Shown here in pieces: positions 8,512-18,156 of a DNA stretch of 33,032 bases. The DNA lies in NCBI RefSeq assembly GCF_002837275.1, contig NZ_NXIF01000028.1, positions 1 to 33,032 of the forward strand. The letters are read 5' to 3'. Position 1 is the stretch's first letter. Each line of letters opens with the position of its first letter. The notes under the pieces are model-generated. The model did no database searches. It was given only the letters and a program-made list of their open reading frames with translations, and was not told the origin of the DNA. The DNA is from Malaciobacter halophilus. Its GTDB lineage: Bacteria; Campylobacterota; Campylobacteria; Campylobacterales; Arcobacteraceae. The position numbers and the translations under genes are program-made.

Positions 8512-10445
8512 TAGCTTATTTTTGTTCCCGAGATTTTTGTTTTTTCAGGTCTAATCAAACATAAACCATTTTCATCTTTTGCTGCTAGAAGCATACCTTC
8601 ACTTAACATTCCCATTAATTTAGCTGGTTTTAAATTTGCAACAATACAAGCTTGAGTTCCAACTAAGTCTTCTGCTTTATAAAACTCTTTAATTCCTGCT
8701 AATACTTGTCTATATTTATTCTCTCCTACATCAACTTGAAGTTTTAGTAGTTTTTTTGATTTTGGAACTTCAACTGCTTCTACAATAGTTCCAATTTTAA
8801 GTGTAGTTTCAAAAAATTTATCAATAGTAATTAAATTATCTGGTTCTTCTTCTTTTTGTTCTACTTCATTTTTGTCTTTTTTTACTTCTGGAGCTGTTTG
8901 TAATAAAGGCTCTTCAATTCTTGGAAATAGTTGTTCAACTTTTGTAATTATTGTATTTTGAATTAATCCTTTATCTACAATTAGTTCATTATAAAGTTTT
9001 GTATCTATATTAATACCTAAAGATTTAGCAATCATAGAGATTTTTTCAGGCATTACTGCTTGAAGTAAAATTGAACATTTTGCCATTATATTTGTAATTA
9101 ATGCTACTAAAGCCATAGCTTCATCATTTTTGCCTTCTTTCATCTTTGTCCAAGGCTCATAATCACCAATTGCTCTATTTGCAATAGTTAATACTTTCCA
9201 AATCTCTTCTAGGTATCTATTGATTTGCATATTAAAAATTAAATCTTCAACATTTTCTAAAATCTCATTAACTTCATCTAACTCTTTTTGATGATATTTT
9301 TGAACATCTTTTGAATCAATTTTAAAATCAAAATATTTTCCACTCATACCTGAAATTCTATTTAATAAATTACCTAAATCATTCCCCAAATCAGAGTTTA
9401 TTCTATCAATTAATGCTTTTTGAGAAAAATCTCCATCTTGTCCAAAAGGAACTTCTCTTAACATAAAATATCTAAAAGCATCTAAACCATAAGCATCTGC
9501 TACCTCTTTTGGATTTACAACATTACCTTTAGATTTAGACATTTTTTCACCATCTCTTGTCCACCAACCATGAGCTGCAATATGTTTTGGAAGAGGTAAT
9601 TCTAAGCTCATTAAGAAAGCTGGCCAATAAATAGAGTGAAATCTTAGTATATCTTTTCCTACTAAATGTACACTTGCAGGCCAAAAGTTAAACTCTTTTT
9701 CATCGCTACCATATCCTAATGCAGAGATATAGTTAATTAAAGCATCAAGCCAAACATACATAACATGTTTTGGTTCATTAATTGAGTCAGGAAGTTTAAC
9801 TCCCCATTCAAATGATGTTCTAGAAATAGATAAGTCTCTTAATCCACCTTTAACAAAATTAACAATTTCATTCTTTTTTGCTCTTGGTAGAATACAATCT
9901 TCATTCTCTTCATACCATTTTAAAAGTCTATCTTCATAAGCTGATAGTTTAAAAAAGAAACTCTCTTCTTTTACTATTGATGTTGGTTTACCACAATCTG
10001 GACAAAATTGTTCATCAATCAACTGCTTTTCTGTAAAAAATGTTTCACAAGATACACAATAAAAGCCTTCATATTCACCTTTATATATATCACCTTTTTC
10101 ATACATTTTTTCAAATGCTTTTTGAGCACCCAATTTATGTTCTTCGTCTGTTGTTCTAATAAACTTATCATAAGTAATATCAAAATCATCCCATAACTGT
10201 TTAAATTTACCAGATACTTCATCTGCATACTCTTTTGGTGTCTTACCTTTTGCTTGAGCACTTTGAGCAATTTTTTGTCCATGCTCATCTGTACCAGTTA
10301 AAAAGTAAGTATTGTGACCTGTAAGTCTAGAGTATCTTGCTAACATATCTGCAATAATTGTTGTATATGCATGACCTATATGAGCCACATCATTTACATA
10401 ATAAATTGGTGTTGTGATATATACATTTTTACAAGTTTCTTCCAT
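8511..10445 (-). CDS. metG: methionyl-tRNA synthetase
   Basis: This class I synthetase charges tRNA-Met, including the initiator tRNA encoded at 78-154. It has HIGH at 22-25, four zinc-binding cysteines (C130, C133, C148, C151), KMSKS at 301-305, an anticodon-binding helical domain, a Lys/Glu-rich linker around 515-540 and a C-terminal Trbp111-type OB domain (about 541-644) that aids tRNA binding and dimerisation. The 644-residue length fits the bacterial zinc-containing form with this appendage. It lies 14 nt after the four-Cys protein and overlaps the next gene by one base. Confidence 0.98.
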   Translation of the reverse strand: MEETCKNVYITTPIYYVNDVAHIGHAYTTIIADMLARYSRLTGHNTYFLTGTDEHGQKIAQSAQAKGKTPKEYADEVSGKFKQLWDDFDITYDKFIRTTDEEHKLGAQKAFEKMYEKGDIYKGEYEGFYCVSCETFFTEKQLIDEQFCPDCGKPTSIVKEESFFFKLSAYEDRLLKWYEENEDCILPRAKKNEIVNFVKGGLRDLSISRTSFEWGVKLPDSINEPKHVMYVWLDALINYISALGYGSDEKEFNFWPASVHLVGKDILRFHSIYWPAFLMSLELPLPKHIAAHGWWTRDGEKMSKSKGNVVNPKEVADAYGLDAFRYFMLREVPFGQDGDFSQKALIDRINSDLGNDLGNLLNRISGMSGKYFDFKIDSKDVQKYHQKELDEVNEILENVEDLIFNMQINRYLEEIWKVLTIANRAIGDYEPWTKMKEGKNDEAMALVALITNIMAKCSILLQAVMPEKISMIAKSLGINIDTKLYNELIVDKGLIQNTIITKVEQLFPRIEEPLLQTAPEVKKDKNEVEQKEEEPDNLITIDKFFETTLKIGTIVEAVEVPKSKKLLKLQVDVGENKYRQVLAGIKEFYKAEDLVGTQACIVANLKPAKLMGMLSEGMLLAAKDENGLCLIRPEKTKISGTKIS

Positions 10446-10459
10446 TTTTTACCTCTTAA

Positions 10460-10672
10460 TTAAAATTCAAATCCACCGCCTGAGCCTTTATTCATAGACT
10501 CATAAACAGCTAATACATATTTTTTTCTTAATTCGCACTCAAAAAACAAAGAACAAGGTTTGCAAGATTCAAGCTCTTTTGAATTTTGGCACTGTTTTAA
10601 CTCTTTTAAAGCTTCTTCAAGCTTTAAGTCCCATTCATCAATTACGATTTCCGTAGGATTACTATTTTGCAT
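10460..10672 (-). CDS. conserved 70-residue four-cysteine protein
   Basis: Function is unknown. The small acidic protein has cysteines C28, C37, C40 and C46 (CxxC with flanking Cys), which could bind zinc or an Fe-S cluster or form disulfides. The tail is Gly-rich (GSGGGFEF). Its ATG overlaps the end of fbp by 11 nt and it lies 14 nt before metG, so it is part of the same transcript. A small gene in the same position between fbp and metG is known to me from C. jejuni, which supports it being real. Confidence 0.85.
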   Translation of the reverse strand: MQNSNPTEIVIDEWDLKLEEALKELKQCQNSKELESCKPCSLFFECELRKKYVLAVYESMNKGSGGGFEF

Positions 10673-11507
10673 TTTCTTTATATACTTTTAAAACTCTATT
10701 AATCTCTTCATTAGAACCAAAAAAACAAGGAGTTGTATCATGAATATGAGTAGTTTCCACTTCTAAGGCTCTTTTAAAACCATCAACTGCTTGTCCATTT
10801 GCTTTTTCATATATGTAAGCAAATGGAAAAACTTCAAAAAGCTGTCTTAATTTACCTTTTGGTCTATCAGTTGTTCCTGGATAAGAGAATAATCCACCAC
10901 CTTTTAATAAAATTTGGTGTAAATCAGGAACCATTCCGCCTGAATATCTTAATCTATAACCATCTTCAAAAATATCATCAATTAATTGCTTATGAAAAGA
11001 AGACCAGCAATTTTGTGTAGAACCAGGCGCATTTAATTTACCTTTTTCATTTAATTTAAGCTCTTGCATAAATTTAAATTCATTGTTTATTAGTCTATAC
11101 ATTTTTACATCTTCAGTTGCTATTACAAGTTCCACTCTTGGTCCATAAACAACATATGCAGCTGCAACTAAATTATTTGCTGTAAACTCTTTTTCGTAAA
11201 TACCAAAAATTGAACCAACTGAAAGATTTACATCAACCAGTGATGAACCATCTAGTGGGTCATATGCTATTAAATATTTTCCATTTTCATTTAAAGGAAC
11301 AATCTTCTCTTGTTCTTCACTAACAATAGCTTTAATACAAGAAACATTTTTAAAAATTGCTTCTATAATCTCATCACTTGCAATATCTAGTTTTAATTGA
11401 GTATCACCAGTTGAGTTTTCATTTGAACTTTTGCTAGTATCTCCAGTTTCAATTAAATTTTTTATATCTATTGCTGATTTTTTTATAGCATCAAAAATCT
11501 CTGTCAT
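10662..11507 (-). CDS. fbp: fructose-1,6-bisphosphatase class I
   Basis: The enzyme hydrolyses fructose 1,6-bisphosphate to fructose 6-phosphate, the committed step of gluconeogenesis. The metal-binding signature DPLDGSS lies at 83-89, preceded by the acidic VSEEQE segment (62-67); a Tyr/Gly-rich sugar-phosphate site (YSGGMVPD) follows. The 281 residues are shorter than the roughly 330 usual for class I, as in other Campylobacterota. AGAGAG precedes the ATG, 1 nt after mobB. With pckA in the same window it points to active gluconeogenesis. Confidence 0.95.
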   Translation of the reverse strand: MTEIFDAIKKSAIDIKNLIETGDTSKSSNENSTGDTQLKLDIASDEIIEAIFKNVSCIKAIVSEEQEKIVPLNENGKYLIAYDPLDGSSLVDVNLSVGSIFGIYEKEFTANNLVAAAYVVYGPRVELVIATEDVKMYRLINNEFKFMQELKLNEKGKLNAPGSTQNCWSSFHKQLIDDIFEDGYRLRYSGGMVPDLHQILLKGGGLFSYPGTTDRPKGKLRQLFEVFPFAYIYEKANGQAVDGFKRALEVETTHIHDTTPCFFGSNEEINRVLKVYKENAK

Positions 11508-11508
11508 T

Positions 11509-12015
11509 TTATACTCTCTTTGAATGTTTTTCTACCCATTGTATAACTTCGTCTGGGTTATTTAAATCAAGTTTATCAATATTTGAAGGAATGTCATCAC
11601 CATTGATAGTATCATCAAAAGCTATTGCATCTGTAACATCAAAATATTTTTCATCTAAAGAGTTTCTAAATATTGATATTCTAGGAAGGGGTAGGGTTTT
11701 AAGACCCTCTACTAATAAATAATCAAAATCACCAAAAAGTTCAATTAGTTCATCAATAGATGAACTTTGTTTTTTAAATAGAGTTGTTCTGTTTGGTGAA
11801 ACTACTGCAACATCTGCGCCTGTTTGGGAAAACTTATCACTATCTTTTCCTGGAGTATCAAACCTAGCTTTATCTTTTGGATCATGTTTTACAATACATA
11901 CTTTATTTCCTCTATCTTGAAGTATGTTTGATACTTTTACTATTAAAGTTGTTTTTCCGCTATTTGATGGGCCTGAAAAAGCAACAGCTAATTTTTTAAA
12001 TTTCTTATTATTCAT
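11509..12015 (-). CDS. mobB: molybdopterin-guanine dinucleotide biosynthesis adaptor MobB
   Basis: This P-loop GTP-binding protein assists formation of the Mo-bisMGD cofactor used by nitrate, formate or DMSO reductase-type enzymes. The Walker A sequence GPSNSGKT (15-22) follows a beta strand, and KHDPKD plus FLLVEG-like DYLLVEGLK match the MobB fold. ATG at 12015 (168 residues) is preferred; an in-frame TTG at 12033 would add MDKIQP. Neither has a clear ribosome binding site, and a TGGAT/ATCCA hairpin lies just before the ATG. It heads the mobB-fbp-metG unit and is divergent from the lipoprotein gene. Confidence 0.9.
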   Translation of the reverse strand: MNNKKFKKLAVAFSGPSNSGKTTLIVKVSNILQDRGNKVCIVKHDPKDKARFDTPGKDSDKFSQTGADVAVVSPNRTTLFKKQSSSIDELIELFGDFDYLLVEGLKTLPLPRISIFRNSLDEKYFDVTDAIAFDDTINGDDIPSNIDKLDLNNPDEVIQWVEKHSKRV

Positions 12016-12095
12016 AGGCTGGATTTTATCCAAATGATGGTTAAAGTATCTTTAGTGTAAAATAACTTTCTTAAATAAATTTGGAGAGAAAATAT

Positions 12096-12578
12096 ATGAA
12101 AAAACTTTTAATATCTAGCCTTTTTGCTTCTAGCTTACTTATTAGTGGTTGTTCTACAAATCATGCACTACTAAACTTTAAAAAAGATAATACTAGAAAC
12201 TCAAATGCACTTCAGTTTACTAAAAAAAATGATATTAAAATAAACAACGAACCTAAAGTTCAATTTTTTGCTAGTTATTTAAATAAGATAAATAGAGATT
12301 TTAAAAACAGTAATGAAGAGTTTATCATAGGCGTTTATTTAATAAATAGTAAAACACAAGATTTTTTAAAAGAGGGCTTTACTTTAACATTAAATGGTAC
12401 AAATTTATTATCAAAAGTTGAGTTAGATGGAAAATCTGAAGAAATCAAAGCTTTACCAATAAAAAACCCATGGGGAAAATACTATAAAGTTAAGTTTGAA
12501 AAACAAGAAGAAGGTAGTTTGATATTAAAACTTGAAAAACCTACTTTTGGTCAGACTCAATTAAATTTTCAAAAATAG
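12096..12578 (+). CDS. putative lipoprotein
   Basis: The 160-residue protein begins with a lipoprotein signal peptide: two lysines, a hydrophobic core and the lipobox LISGC with lipidation on C19. The mature part is Lys/Asn-rich with likely beta structure and no recognised domain. The start at 12096 is used because GGAGAG lies 8 nt upstream; an in-frame TTG at 12081 would place the Shine-Dalgarno sequence inside the gene. Its last 38 nt overlap the end of slt on the other strand. A lipoprotein gene next to slt is also seen in C. jejuni as I recall, so a link to cell-wall turnover is possible but unproven. Confidence 0.85.
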   Translation: MKKLLISSLFASSLLISGCSTNHALLNFKKDNTRNSNALQFTKKNDIKINNEPKVQFFASYLNKINRDFKNSNEEFIIGVYLINSKTQDFLKEGFTLTLNGTNLLSKVELDGKSEEIKALPIKNPWGKYYKVKFEKQEEGSLILKLEKPTFGQTQLNFQK

Positions 12579-14223
12579 AAGAGAGTTTAAAACTACTCTT
12601 CTTATCTAAATAGTTTTTATAAATATAGTAGTTTGTTAAAACTTTTTTTCCATACTCTCTAGTTTCATCATAAGATATAAGTTCCATACTCATAAAAGGT
12701 TCAAAGTCACCTTTTTGTGTAAACAAACCTAATCTTTTTAAATATCTAAAATAGCCATAACCTCCATTATATGAGTATGCTATAAAAAGAGGATTATTTA
12801 GACTCTTTTCTAAGTTATTTAGATGAAAATTTGCATATTTTAAATTTGTTTGTACTTCAAAAAGTTTATATATATTATAGTTTTCATCTAGTTTTTTCGC
12901 GATATGTTTACTTAAAAAAGGCATTATTTGCATTACTCCTTGAGCAAAAGCAGTTGAAATTGAAGCTGGAATAAAACCACTCTCTTGTCTTGCAATGGAA
13001 TAAACTAAAGCCTGTCTATTAATAGAATACTCTTTTAAAAGATTTTTATAAGGAGTAATAAAATAGTTTTTACTGTATTTATTATACTTATTTAAAATAT
13101 ATACCAAATAAGGTTTTGTCTCTTCAGTTGTAAATATAGCTTTATATTTATTTACTTTTTCCTCATCTAAATTTTTTGAGTCTAATATTAAATTTACCCA
13201 TGAAAAAGGGTTATTTACATCAAAAGAGTTTACACTTTTATTATGTTGTAACGAAATATCATATATTATATTTTCAATTTTTTTATTTAAAAGTTCTTTT
13301 GCGTATATTGAATAGATATTCAAATTTTTAGAGTTTGATAACTTGTCTAAATATTTTTTATCGTAAGTTATTAAATATTTCCAAAAAGTTACCTTATCTT
13401 TATGATATTTATTATGTGATTTATGGTATGAATTTGTTAAATAGATTAAAGCTTGTTTTAAATTCTCATTTTTTATCTCATTTAGTGCTAAATAAAATGA
13501 TGTTTCAGAAGAGAATTTTTCATCGTTAATCTCTAAAAAAGAGCTACTTAAAAGATCAAGTTTTGGATTTGTAATAGCATATTTAATTAAAGTTTCTATT
13601 CTTTTATCAGCTACTATTTTATTTAGAGTACTTTTAGGAAGCTTATAATTTAAATAATCAATTTTAAATTGACTTCCAGTATTTAAATAAACTTCATAAA
13701 AATCATCTTTTGAAGATGAAATAACTTTTGTAAAAGGTATTGATGAGGCTAAGATATTTAAATGTTTTGCAAAAGTTGGGTACTTCTTTTTTACTTTTAA
13801 AATAGCTTCGTTTAACTCTACTTGTGATAATTTGGTTGCTTTATATAAAGTCAAACCAGCTTTAATACAATCATCATAAGTATTTATAAGCTCTTTTGCA
13901 CTTGCTTGCATACATTGTGCAACAGCAGTTGTTTCATCATGTTTAAATTTTTTTGCAAATGCATAAAAAATTTGATTAGATACGTATTTAACCATACTTA
14001 AAGCTTCTAAAGCTTCACTCTCATTTATATCTTGTTTTAAGTACTGTAAAATATAAAAATCTTTTGTGATTGTTTTTGGTTTATTTTTTAACCATTCAAG
14101 TGTTACTTTAAATTCTTCTTGGTTTGAAAAAGAGTCTTGAATAAGAGGTTTTTTATCAATTTGTACAGGATTTGCATACATAAGTGTAGATGCAAAAATT
14201 AGATAAAAAAACCTCTTTTTCAT
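12541..14223 (-). CDS. slt: soluble-type lytic murein transglycosylase
   Basis: This periplasmic enzyme cleaves the MurNAc-GlcNAc bond to form 1,6-anhydroMurNAc ends. The 560-residue protein has a signal peptide (cleavage near residue 18), a long helical repeat domain as in the Slt70 ring, and a C-terminal SLT domain. The catalytic Glu is E414 in RQESGF, followed by AQGVMQIMP and the downstream AYNGG-like motif YSYNGGYGYF. It starts 1 nt after yggT and is the last gene of the bamA unit. Its 3' end overlaps the lipoprotein gene by 38 nt. Confidence 0.93.
   Translation of the reverse strand: MKKRFFYLIFASTLMYANPVQIDKKPLIQDSFSNQEEFKVTLEWLKNKPKTITKDFYILQYLKQDINESEALEALSMVKYVSNQIFYAFAKKFKHDETTAVAQCMQASAKELINTYDDCIKAGLTLYKATKLSQVELNEAILKVKKKYPTFAKHLNILASSIPFTKVISSSKDDFYEVYLNTGSQFKIDYLNYKLPKSTLNKIVADKRIETLIKYAITNPKLDLLSSSFLEINDEKFSSETSFYLALNEIKNENLKQALIYLTNSYHKSHNKYHKDKVTFWKYLITYDKKYLDKLSNSKNLNIYSIYAKELLNKKIENIIYDISLQHNKSVNSFDVNNPFSWVNLILDSKNLDEEKVNKYKAIFTTEETKPYLVYILNKYNKYSKNYFITPYKNLLKEYSINRQALVYSIARQESGFIPASISTAFAQGVMQIMPFLSKHIAKKLDENYNIYKLFEVQTNLKYANFHLNNLEKSLNNPLFIAYSYNGGYGYFRYLKRLGLFTQKGDFEPFMSMELISYDETREYGKKVLTNYYIYKNYLDKKSSFKLSSIFENLIESDQK
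12577..12602 (+). terminator. possible hairpin terminator of the lipoprotein gene
   Basis: AGAAGAGAGTT and AACTACTCTTCT form an 11-bp stem with one bulged A and a 3-nt loop, starting in the stop codon of the lipoprotein gene. A T-rich run follows only about 10 nt later, so termination may be weak. The whole element lies inside the slt coding region. Confidence 0.4.
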
Positions 14224-14224
14224 C

Positions 14225-14506
14225 TTACATCATTCCCATAAATAGTTTTCCTAAAAAAGTTTCTAGGAATATAAGAATAAAAATAAGAATTAAAGGGGCT
14301 AAATCCATACCCCCAAATACAGTTGGAATATATTTTCTTATTAATGCATAAGCAGGTTCTGTTAATCTATATAACATCTGAACAATTGGATTATAAGGAT
14401 CTGGTCGAACCCAAGATAAAATTGCTGAGATAATAATAACCCACTTATATAAAAATATTATTCCTAAAATAACTGTAAAAACTGAACTTAATAATGCATC
14501 TAACAT
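14225..14506 (-). CDS. YggT family integral membrane protein
   Basis: The 93-residue protein has two hydrophobic segments flanking the conserved [21 protein letters not shown] region that defines the YggT family. The family's molecular role is not settled; it is associated with envelope or division functions and osmotic stress. The ATG lies within the last codons of gltX (7-nt overlap) and its stop is 1 nt before slt, so translation is probably coupled to both. Confidence 0.92.
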   Translation of the reverse strand: MLDALLSSVFTVILGIIFLYKWVIIISAILSWVRPDPYNPIVQMLYRLTEPAYALIRKYIPTVFGGMDLAPLILIFILIFLETFLGKLFMGMM

Positions 14507-15780
14507 TTTACAATTTCTCCTAAATAGTTTTTAATAAATGGATAAATTTCATTTAAACTTGGTCCATTCTCTCTTTTTGTTAATAGATATTTTAATGCTT
14601 TAGATAAACTATCTTCTTTTAGTTTTGTTTCATTTAATAAATAAGCTTTTAATTCATCAAAATTTTCCATAAAAGGAGCATTTTTTAAACACTGAATAAT
14701 TATTTCACTCTCTTGTTCATATCCTTTACAAAGCTCTTTTTTACTAAAAATCAAATTTAGATTTTCTTTGATTTCATTTAATGTACTTGCTTCATTTAAA
14801 AATAGTTTTCCTAATTTTCCAATATCTGCATCTGCAAAGCCTAAAAGTTTTGATAATCTTAAATCATCAATTAATTCTAAATGCTTTTTATTAATAGTTT
14901 TTAATTCTTCTAAATCAAACTTTACTTCATTTGTAGAGATATTTTCAATCTCAAACCACTCAATTGCTTCTTCTAAAGTAAAGATTTCTGTTGGAGTTTT
15001 ATTACCTAAAAGCACAAGATAATTAGCAATTGCAACAGGTAAAAATCCTTGTTCAATTAAATATTTTACTGAAGTAGAGCTCTTTTTTTCATTTGTAATA
15101 GCTGGTAGATGAATATAATTTATTTGTTTTGTATATCCTAAAGAGTTTCTAATATGAATCTGTTTAGGTGTATTTGAAAGTTCTTTTTCACTTTTAAATA
15201 TAGTTGTAACATCGTGAAGCATATCATCAACTGCACATGCATAATTATAAGTAGGAGTTTTATCATGATTTAAAATAATAAAAGAATCTACATCTGTTGG
15301 AGTAAACTTTTGTTTGTTATTTAGTAAATCATCAAACTCGATATCTTTAGTTGGTCTTTTTATTCTAACAGTAAAAGAAGAGTTTACTTCTAAAACTGTT
15401 TCATCTGAAAGATTTGCACAAAAGTCATCATATGTATAAACTTTTCCTTCATTTTTTGCATTTTGTTTTAACTCATTAAGTTTTTCATCGCTGCAAAAAC
15501 AAGCAAAAGCTTTTTTTTGTGTCATTAGTTGCATTGCTAATTTTTGATGATATTTAATATTGTCACTTTGATATATTACCCTTGAATGTTCGACAGAAAA
15601 GAGATTTAAAAGTTCTAAAATCTCTTTATCTTTTCCTTCAAGAACATTTTTTTTATCAGTATCTTCTATTCTTACTATAAGCTCTTCATTCAACTTTTTT
15701 GACATAATATAGTTAAATAAAGCTATTCTAAGGCTTTGTATATCCATGTCTTTTGTTGGACTTGGTGCATATCTTAACAA
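14500..15780 (-). CDS. gltX: glutamyl-tRNA synthetase-like protein lacking HIGH and KMSKS
   Basis: The 426-residue protein is clearly a GluRS homologue: RYAPSPT (3-9), LFNY (21-24), RIEDTD (37-42), [12 protein letters not shown] (175-186), [10 protein letters not shown] and a helical anticodon-binding half are all present. However, where family members have GDMHIGN it reads KDMDIQS (10-16), where they have RGEDH it reads KSEKE (196-200), and the KMSKR loop is replaced by a shortened [10 protein letters not shown] (230-239). ATP binding and adenylation should therefore be lost. The frame is uninterrupted and the other blocks are well kept. Start is TTG with AAGGAAG 4 nt upstream, 1 nt after the M16 gene. 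Campylobacterota carry two gltX genes; an active copy must exist elsewhere. A new non-charging role is inferred. Confidence 0.85.
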   Translation of the reverse strand: MLRYAPSPTKDMDIQSLRIALFNYIMSKKLNEELIVRIEDTDKKNVLEGKDKEILELLNLFSVEHSRVIYQSDNIKYHQKLAMQLMTQKKAFACFCSDEKLNELKQNAKNEGKVYTYDDFCANLSDETVLEVNSSFTVRIKRPTKDIEFDDLLNNKQKFTPTDVDSFIILNHDKTPTYNYACAVDDMLHDVTTIFKSEKELSNTPKQIHIRNSLGYTKQINYIHLPAITNEKKSSTSVKYLIEQGFLPVAIANYLVLLGNKTPTEIFTLEEAIEWFEIENISTNEVKFDLEELKTINKKHLELIDDLRLSKLLGFADADIGKLGKLFLNEASTLNEIKENLNLIFSKKELCKGYEQESEIIIQCLKNAPFMENFDELKAYLLNETKLKEDSLSKALKYLLTKRENGPSLNEIYPFIKNYLGEIVKC

Positions 15781-15781
15781 T

Positions 15782-17080
15782 TTACTTCCTTACAATTGAA
15801 AATGATAAATCAACTATCTCTTCATGAGATTTAATATAGTCGTTTAACTCTTCAAGTTTTAAATTTTGTATTTTTTCTAACTCTTTTTGAGGATAATCTT
15901 GTTTTAATCCTTTATAATAAAGGTTAAAAGCTCTATTTAATCTTTGAGATAAAGTTTCAGTTCTTAAAGGCTCACTTCCTGTTAAAAAGTTTTTAGCTGC
16001 ATCAAGCTCTTCTTGTGTAACACCTTTTTTAACAAAATCTTTTACAATCTTTGATACTAATTCTTGTGCCTCTTTTGCACTTTCAAGTTTTGTTTGTAAA
16101 TATCCTGTAAAGTATGAATGAGATTTGTTTATCGATACATAACCATAAGCACTATAAGCTAAACCTCTTTTTACACGAATCTCTTCCATAAGTCTTGAAC
16201 CAAATCCAGAACCACCTAAAATAAATGAAGCTACTTTTGCTTTATAATTATCTTCATCTTGTGTTTGTGCATTGAATTTACTTCCAAAATAGATATACGC
16301 TTGTTCCGTAGGTTTTACTAACTCTTTTGTTGTAGGTTTTGCTAAAATTTCAACTCTTTTTAACTCTTTTTTCCCTTTCGTTGGAATTGAGTCTAATAGG
16401 ATTTTCAATCTTTGTTCAAGCTCTTTAAACTCTATATCTCCACCTGCAACTATAATAAGATTTGATAAATTAAATGTATTATTTATAAACTCTTTTATAT
16501 TTTTTAATTTAATCTTAGAAATAGATTCAATAGTACCTGAAGTTGGATGCTGTAATGCAGTACCTTTAAATAAAATCTCTTTTAATTGGTTTCTAGCAAC
16601 ATAATCATAATCATTTTGTTTTCTTTTTAAAGAACCAATTTGAATAGTTTTTATCTTTTCTACCACATCTTTATCATAGTTTGGGTCTTCTAATAATTTT
16701 TTTAATAATTTAAAAGCTTTATTATTTACCTCTTTTAGTGTTGATAGTTCAATAACAAAAGTCTCAAAACCATTTGCAACATTTAAAGAAATAGCATTAC
16801 TCTCTAATTTTGATGCAAACTTTGTAGAACCTAGTGTTTTTGTACCTTCATTTAATAATTTTGCTGAAAATGAAGCAATACCATTTAAATCTTTATCTTG
16901 TACAGAACCTGAATTTTGAAAAACTAACTGCATATTTAAAATTGGTAAACTTGTCTGTTTTTCAAATATTACAGGAATTTTTGTATTATTAATATCAATA
17001 TGTTTTATTTGTGCACTCATTAAAATTCCTTGTAAACTAAGTAGTGTAATAACACCTTTAAATAGTTTTATTGCTTTCAT
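15782..17080 (-). CDS. M16 family peptidase-like protein without the zinc site
   Basis: The 432-residue protein has an N-terminal signal sequence (about 1-23) and two M16-type halves, so it should act in the periplasm. At the position of the catalytic HxxEH it reads [14 protein letters not shown] (67-80): S70, A73 and K74 replace His, Glu and His, so zinc binding is not expected. The second half keeps [18 protein letters not shown], the R/Y motif found in the substrate-binding partner of M16 pairs. It may pair with a catalytic M16 protein encoded elsewhere or act as a scaffold. A related gene in C. jejuni, as I recall, lacks HxxEH too. It is 8 nt after mqnC and 1 nt before gltX. Confidence 0.87.
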   Translation of the reverse strand: MKAIKLFKGVITLLSLQGILMSAQIKHIDINNTKIPVIFEKQTSLPILNMQLVFQNSGSVQDKDLNGIASFSAKLLNEGTKTLGSTKFASKLESNAISLNVANGFETFVIELSTLKEVNNKAFKLLKKLLEDPNYDKDVVEKIKTIQIGSLKRKQNDYDYVARNQLKEILFKGTALQHPTSGTIESISKIKLKNIKEFINNTFNLSNLIIVAGGDIEFKELEQRLKILLDSIPTKGKKELKRVEILAKPTTKELVKPTEQAYIYFGSKFNAQTQDEDNYKAKVASFILGGSGFGSRLMEEIRVKRGLAYSAYGYVSINKSHSYFTGYLQTKLESAKEAQELVSKIVKDFVKKGVTQEELDAAKNFLTGSEPLRTETLSQRLNRAFNLYYKGLKQDYPQKELEKIQNLKLEELNDYIKSHEEIVDLSFSIVRK

Positions 17081-17088
17081 AATTTGGT

Positions 17089-18156
17089 TTAATACCTCTC
17101 CATGATTTCATAAGCTGTATTTCTTTTAGCAGGATTTTCTCCTACATCTTTAATTAGAGTAATCATTTCATCTTGATTCATACAGTTACTAGCTCCTGCT
17201 GCTGCTACAACATTCTCTTCCATCATTGTACTTCCTAAATCGTTTGCTCCAAATTTTAAAGCAAGTTGACCAATATAAGAACCTTGTGTAACCCATGAAC
17301 TTTGAATATTTGGAACATTATCCAAAAAAAGTCTTGATACTGCTAACAATCTTAAGTATCTATTTGAAGATTGAGGTTTTAAATCTGGAATCTCTTCTTT
17401 TAGTTTTGTGTTTGCACTTTGAAATGACCACATAATAAAAGCTCTAAATCCATTTGTTTCATCTTGCAATCTTCTAACTAAGTCCCAATGTTCTATTATA
17501 TCTTCATCACTTTCAATAGTACCAAACATCATTGTAGCAGTTGTTTTCATTCCAATTGAGTGTGCAAGTCTATGAACTTCAAGCCAATCTTCAACATCAA
17601 TTTTTTTAGGAGCGATAATATCTCTTACTTTATCACTTAAAATTTCTGCTCCTGCTCCTGGAATAGAACTTAAACCTTTTGCTTGAAGTCTTTTTAAAAC
17701 TTCTAATTTAGATATCTTAGATACTTTTGCAATATAAGTAATTTCAATAGCAGAAAAACTATGAAGTGTAATTTGCGGAAATTTTGTATGTATGTGTTCT
17801 ACTAAATCTTCATAATAATCAATTTTTAAATTTGGATGAACACCACCTTGCATAAGTATCTGTGTACCACCAATAGCAAGCAATTCTTCAATTTTTTCAT
17901 CTATTTGTTCATATGATAAAACATAAGAATCTTCATCTCTTTTGTGTCTATAAAAAGCACAAAATTTACAATCAACCCAACATACATTTGTATAGTTGAT
18001 ATTTCTATCAACTACAAATGTTGTGATTTTATCTGGATGAAGTTGTGCTTTCTTTTGGCTTGCTAATCTTCCTAACTCATTTAAAGAAGCATTTTGAATT
18101 AAATCTAAGGCTTCTTCTTTTGATAATCTTTTATCTAAGTTAATTGGTTTAACCAT
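17089..18156 (-). CDS. mqnC: cyclic dehypoxanthinyl futalosine synthase (radical SAM)
   Basis: MqnC cyclises dehypoxanthine futalosine in the futalosine route to menaquinone, the only quinone of these bacteria. The radical SAM cluster motif is C59-x3-C63-x2-C66 in NVCWVDCKFCAFYR; the CAFYR ending distinguishes MqnC from MqnE (usually CAFSR). Glycine-rich GGTQILMQGGVHP and PGAGAEIL are conserved for the family. At 355 residues it is full length. The start codon overlaps the bamA stop (TAATG), so translation is coupled. The pairing with outer-membrane assembly has no obvious functional reason. Confidence 0.94.
   Translation of the reverse strand: MVKPINLDKRLSKEEALDLIQNASLNELGRLASQKKAQLHPDKITTFVVDRNINYTNVCWVDCKFCAFYRHKRDEDSYVLSYEQIDEKIEELLAIGGTQILMQGGVHPNLKIDYYEDLVEHIHTKFPQITLHSFSAIEITYIAKVSKISKLEVLKRLQAKGLSSIPGAGAEILSDKVRDIIAPKKIDVEDWLEVHRLAHSIGMKTTATMMFGTIESDEDIIEHWDLVRRLQDETNGFRAFIMWSFQSANTKLKEEIPDLKPQSSNRYLRLLAVSRLFLDNVPNIQSSWVTQGSYIGQLALKFGANDLGSTMMEENVVAAAGASNCMNQDEMITLIKDVGENPAKRNTAYEIMERY

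Noticed and set aside
10019-10288. 89-codon open frame on the minus strand inside metG
   Set aside because: It overlaps metG in another frame, has Lys-rich shadow composition and no ribosome binding site.
14500-15780. gltX as a pseudogene
   Set aside because: The frame is unbroken over 426 codons, has a good ribosome binding site, keeps most family blocks and is tightly coupled to neighbours; only the ATP-site motifs are lost.
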